Assembly (NCBI RefSeq): GCF_001590605.1
Contig: NZ_CP014504.1
Coordinates: 868,001-932,000, forward strand
Source of the DNA: Pedobacter cryoconitis
Lineage (GTDB): Bacteria > Bacteroidota > Bacteroidia > Sphingobacteriales > Sphingobacteriaceae
Length of the DNA stretch: 64,000 nt
Direction: 5' to 3'
Shown here one piece after another: positions 60,797 through 64,000 of the stretch; positions within the stretch are counted from its first letter, which is position 1; each line of letters begins with the position of its first letter. A program made the translations under genes and the position numbers. Below the pieces are notes generated by a model. That model did no database searches, was not told where the DNA came from, and saw only the letters and a list, made by a program, of their open reading frames with translations.

Positions 60797-61609
60797 ATGG
60801 GATTATTCGATATTTTCAAAAAGACTGAAACAGCAAAGGAAACGGAAACTGGGAAAACGGTTAAGAGTGAGTCAGTTGCCGGTGCAGGAAAACAACAGGT
60901 ACCTCAGGAGTATCTTGGAGATTTAGAAAAAACACAGATGCTGTCTGTACTTTTGGCGGTGCCAATGGAGCATAGAGATGAGGAATGGGTAGGCCGGTTT
61001 TTAGCTGATCTGCCGCTGGCCAGCTTACGTTGCGGAACACCACAAATTATAGCCGGACCTGATGGGTTCCCTTATTTTCAATTATTTGTTCCTGAGCCTG
61101 GTGAAGAATATCAATCATTTTATATTGAAAGAATGATTAGTGATTTCCTGCTGGAAAGAGGATATGGAGTTGTAATTAATCCTGGAGAAGGACAGCCTGA
61201 CTGGGTACTTTCTTATGGAGATCTTTTAAATTATCACCTGAATGGCAGTTTCTTTACAGCTGAAGACAGCCAGTTCAGTATGAGTAGCAATACAGAAGAA
61301 GTAGTCGCTGAGGGGGAAGAAATTATGGTCGGACAGCCTGCGGAAACTATTCTTCCAACCGAAACAAGAAAGCTTCTGAAAGATTTCTTTGAACTGAATG
61401 GTATCGAAGGCCCTAAAGTTTTGTTAATGGCCCGTACAGTAGGCGATGAACTCAAGCAAGATTTAGCTTTTAATATTACACCTGATCGTTTTGAGACAGA
61501 AACTCACTATAGAAATATGATGCAAACCGTTACCTGGTATCTGCCAAGACACTATTCTGTAATTGGTTTACATGATGACAACATTGAAAATGGCTTTATG
61601 CCTTTATAG
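60797..61609 (+). CDS. Conserved hypothetical cytosolic protein
   Basis: The 270-residue acidic protein opens MGLFDIFKKTETAKETETGK, a style seen in many uncharacterised Bacteroidota proteins. It then has two folded parts: about 55-155 (RFLADLPLASLRCGTPQIIA, GFPYFQLFVPEPGEEYQSFY) and about 190-270 (LPTETRKLLKDFFELNGIEG, ARTVGDELKQDLAFNI). No signal peptide or membrane segment. I do not recognise a named domain; some features recall SseB-like proteins. ATG 60797 is preferred to an in-frame start at 60752. Its 3' end overlaps the convergent symporter gene by 14 bases. Confidence 0.75.
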   Translation: MGLFDIFKKTETAKETETGKTVKSESVAGAGKQQVPQEYLGDLEKTQMLSVLLAVPMEHRDEEWVGRFLADLPLASLRCGTPQIIAGPDGFPYFQLFVPEPGEEYQSFYIERMISDFLLERGYGVVINPGEGQPDWVLSYGDLLNYHLNGSFFTAEDSQFSMSSNTEEVVAEGEEIMVGQPAETILPTETRKLLKDFFELNGIEGPKVLLMARTVGDELKQDLAFNITPDRFETETHYRNMMQTVTWYLPRHYSVIGLHDDNIENGFMPL

Positions 61610-62816
61610 TCAGCCAATTTTTTCCCTCCGTAAAACGCGTAACTAACATAGCTGCTACGGTGTCGCCGGTAGAATTTAATAAGGTGGCCATCGGATCTAC
61701 TAACGTTCCGATGATCATCGCCGGTGGTAATGCTTCAGGGGGGAATCCGTAAGCGGAAATGAATAATAATTCGCCTACATAACCTCCGTTCGGAATACCT
61801 CCCTCAACGATACTGACCAGCACGGTCATTCCTAAAGCTATGGTTATCGTTTCTATATTGTCAAAGCCTTTGCCAAACATGGCGAATACAACAGCCATTT
61901 TAATAATGGAAGAAATACTTGATCCGTCTTTGTGCAGGGTTGCTCCGAGTGGGATCGTCACATTGGCTATGTAGGAGGGGATACCTATTTTTTGTGCAGC
62001 GTCTAAATTAGCAGGTATATTAGCAATACTGCTGCAAGTCCCTATCGCAGTGGCTGATGGGATAATGTTATTGTTCCAGTACTTTTTAATGCCTTTCATC
62101 CCTCCGGCCACGAAGGCGTAAAGGGTGAAAATAACCACAAAATAAAAAGCCCCGGTCCCGTAGTAGAGTCCGAGGGACCTGGCATAAGTCCCAAATAACT
62201 GGGGGCCAAAAACACCGACCTGGTAGGCGAAATAAGCTCCAAGTCCTAAGGGAGCCAGTTTCATGATAATAATAAATACATTTTTGAAAACTTCATTTCC
62301 CGCAGTCAGGAAATTGGAAAAAGCCGTTCCATAGGAGCCAGAACGTAAAGTCGCAAAACCGGTCAGTACAGAGAATATAATCATGGCCAGCATACTTTTC
62401 CTGGATAGCAATTCAAAGAACTCGCTGGTGGTCAATAGTTGCGTAATCTGATCACCAAAAGGTTTTTTAACTATAGTTTCTGCGAGCGGAGTATTGGTCA
62501 TGTGCTCATGAACAGGGAAAATCCGGACTGCCATGATAGTTAAAGAAGCGGAAACCAGAATGGTCGATAGAAATACCAAAACCATCACTGCCATCATTTT
62601 ACTGAGTTTGTTAGTTTCTTTCAGGCCACCAATAGCCGATGAAATAGAGAAAAATACCAGCGGGATTACAGCAGTAAATAAAAGATTAAGGAATATTTCT
62701 CCAATAGGCTTTAATACTTTAACACGTTCGCCAAATATTAAGCCGGCCAAACTACCGGCAATGATACCAGCTATCAGCCAGATTATTCCTTTATAACTCT
62801 TATAGAAGCTGTTCAT
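61596..62816 (-). CDS. Dicarboxylate/amino acid:cation symporter (GltP/DctA family)
   Basis: The 406-residue membrane protein has eight or so helices and the family core: SATAIGTCSSIANIPANLDA (serine-rich hairpin loop), VTIPLGATLHKDGSS, and the second hairpin GIPNGGYVGELLFISAYGFP, then MIIGTLVDPMATLLNSTGD. It would import glutamate, aspartate or C4-dicarboxylates with Na+ or H+. It stands alone, divergent from the GH125 gene. Confidence 0.92.
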   Translation of the reverse strand: MNSFYKSYKGIIWLIAGIIAGSLAGLIFGERVKVLKPIGEIFLNLLFTAVIPLVFFSISSAIGGLKETNKLSKMMAVMVLVFLSTILVSASLTIMAVRIFPVHEHMTNTPLAETIVKKPFGDQITQLLTTSEFFELLSRKSMLAMIIFSVLTGFATLRSGSYGTAFSNFLTAGNEVFKNVFIIIMKLAPLGLGAYFAYQVGVFGPQLFGTYARSLGLYYGTGAFYFVVIFTLYAFVAGGMKGIKKYWNNNIIPSATAIGTCSSIANIPANLDAAQKIGIPSYIANVTIPLGATLHKDGSSISSIIKMAVVFAMFGKGFDNIETITIALGMTVLVSIVEGGIPNGGYVGELLFISAYGFPPEALPPAMIIGTLVDPMATLLNSTGDTVAAMLVTRFTEGKNWLTIKA

Positions 62817-63007
62817 GAGGCTAATATAGTTTTTATTGAGATAAAATAACTATTAAAATACTAGACATTATAGCGTGCCTGCTCATAATATAAATACAAA
62901 GAGGCTCCGATATCTAAAAAAAATATATAATATTGGCAGCTTGTTTGATGCTTTAACCTGGAAGCGCCTGAATTTTACAGACGCGGAGTTAATCTGATAG
63001 ATAATTA

Positions 63008-64000
63008 ATGAAAAGAAGATCATTTGTGCAGAAGGCGGGACTTTTAACTGCTGCCCTGGTGTCGGGAAAAATGTTATCATTTGCCGCTGACCCCGGGTTT
63101 CCAATTGTAAGAAAATCAATAGAGCTACGTCGTTTTACCAGCAGAGCAGTTGAAAATGCGATTACAGAATTTACAGATAAAGTGAAAAATAAAGAGCTTG
63201 GCTGGTTATTCAATAATTGTTTTCCAAATGCACTGGATAATCTGGTTACTTATAGCGAAGTGGGCGGAAAGCCGGATACGTTTTTAAATACCGGAGATGT
63301 AGATGCCATGTGGCTGAGAGACAGTAGTGTTCATATGTGGACTTATTTGCCGTTTTTAAAGCGCGATAAAGGCTTGAGGAACCTGGTGGGCGGGGTCATT
63401 AACAGGCAGATGTCTTATGTTCTTAAAGATCCTTATGCCAGCTCTTTTTATAATGACCCGCTAAAAGTGGGTTCTATGAAAGATGACCTGACTACGATGC
63501 TCCCTGGTGTACATGAGCGCAAATGGGAACTCGATTCGCTGTGTTATCCTATCCGCTTGTCTTACAGATATTGGCAGCAGACTAAAGACACCAGTTTTTT
63601 TGATGCCAAATGGCAAGATGCAATAAAAACTATTCTGAAGACTTTTAAAGAGCAGCAGCGTAAGGACAATTCCGGGCCTTATCATTTCCAGCGTACCACT
63701 TTGTGGGCAACTGATAGTTTGCCGATGGAAGGATTTGGTTATCCGGTAAAACCAGTCGGATTGATTTGTTCTGCTTTCAGACCAAGTGAAGATGCGACCG
63801 TTTTTTCTTTCCTGGTTCCTTCAAATTTCTTTGCAGTAGTGAGTTTGCGTCAGGCTGCTGAACTATTCAGGGTAATTAAAGCCGATGAGTCATTGGCTAA
63901 AGAGATGGAAGCGCTTGCATTGGAAGTGAGATTGGCCTTGCAAAAATATGCAATTATAGAGCATGCCACCTATGGTAAAGTCTATGCTTATGAAGTGAAC
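63008..64000 (+). CDS. Glycoside hydrolase family 125 (exo-alpha-1,6-mannosidase), cut by right edge
   Basis: The first 331 residues are present. The N-terminus MKRRSFVQKAGLLTAALVSG resembles a twin-arginine or Sec signal. The GH125 body has FLNTGDVDAMWLRDSSVHMW, KDDLTTMLPGVHERKWELDS, LCYPIRLSYRYWQQT, YHFQRTT and GLICSAFRPSEDATVFSFLVP, all typical. These enzymes trim alpha-1,6-mannose from N-glycans or mannans. No other glycan genes are in view; the right neighbour is unseen. Confidence 0.92.
   Translation, partial: MKRRSFVQKAGLLTAALVSGKMLSFAADPGFPIVRKSIELRRFTSRAVENAITEFTDKVKNKELGWLFNNCFPNALDNLVTYSEVGGKPDTFLNTGDVDAMWLRDSSVHMWTYLPFLKRDKGLRNLVGGVINRQMSYVLKDPYASSFYNDPLKVGSMKDDLTTMLPGVHERKWELDSLCYPIRLSYRYWQQTKDTSFFDAKWQDAIKTILKTFKEQQRKDNSGPYHFQRTTLWATDSLPMEGFGYPVKPVGLICSAFRPSEDATVFSFLVPSNFFAVVSLRQAAELFRVIKADESLAKEMEALALEVRLALQKYAIIEHATYGKVYAYEVN

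Noticed and set aside
1..64000. tRNA, rRNA, CRISPR and prophage signals
   Set aside because: None seen: no cloverleaf-like clusters, no spaced direct repeats of CRISPR type, and no phage structural genes.

Overview
The window looks like a chromosomal segment of a Bacteroidota bacterium of the Sphingobacteriaceae, most likely Pedobacter or a close relative. The support is a SusC/SusD pair, a type IX secretion sorting domain next to a PorP/SprF protein, Bacteroidota-type promoters (TTTG then TAnnTTTG), LytTR/LytS regulators, SYLF, DUF4397 and DUF6496 proteins and moderate-to-low GC. No rRNA, tRNA, CRISPR array or intact insertion sequence was seen. The species call is inference from gene content.

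Layout. 1-6.7 kb: a hybrid two-component regulator (cut by the left edge) divergent from an orphan susCD pair. 6.9-11.3 kb: a TPM-domain membrane protein converging on a minus-strand unit of lipoprotein, membrane protein, histidine kinase and LuxR-type response regulator. 11.4-13.5 kb: an unknown protein and a HipA-like kinase/DUF3037 pair. 13.6-22.5 kb: an M1 aminopeptidase divergent from a seven-gene iron-sulfur operon (sufBCDSE, a SufT-like gene and a SufR-like regulator), with a perfect 13-bp inverted repeat in the shared promoter region. 22.7-27.8 kb: a full-length lantibiotic dehydratase, a LytTR/LytS two-component pair on the opposite strand, and a 48-codon gene with its own terminator that may encode the substrate peptide. 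This is the best candidate here for an undescribed system.

28.9-34.4 kb: an AraC regulator divergent from five genes (mutarotase, UxaA-type dehydratase, two SDR dehydrogenases, FAH-family hydrolase) that fit non-phosphorylating degradation of L-fucose or a similar 6-deoxysugar to pyruvate and lactate. 34.4-37.3 kb: a small Cys-motif protein and a TonB-dependent receptor, possibly for metal uptake. 37.4-45.5 kb: a DUF4397 lipoprotein, a VOC protein, inositol-3-phosphate synthase, a T9SS-exported adhesin-like protein with its SprF-like partner, a TlpA-like thioredoxin and a GNAT acetyltransferase.

45.7-60.2 kb: a cobamide salvage and import region. It has cobQ, a CobD-like aminotransferase, cbiB and a P-loop NTPase, then a cobalamin riboswitch in front of btuF-, btuC-, btuD- and btuB-like genes. 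After an Rpn-type nuclease gene come the adenosyltransferase, cobU, cobT, cobS and cobC. Corrin ring synthesis is not encoded here, so together these genes would import cobinamide or cobalamin, adenosylate it and finish the nucleotide loop. 60.2-64 kb: a decayed intergenic stretch, an unknown cytosolic protein, a dicarboxylate/glutamate symporter and a GH125 alpha-mannosidase cut by the right edge.
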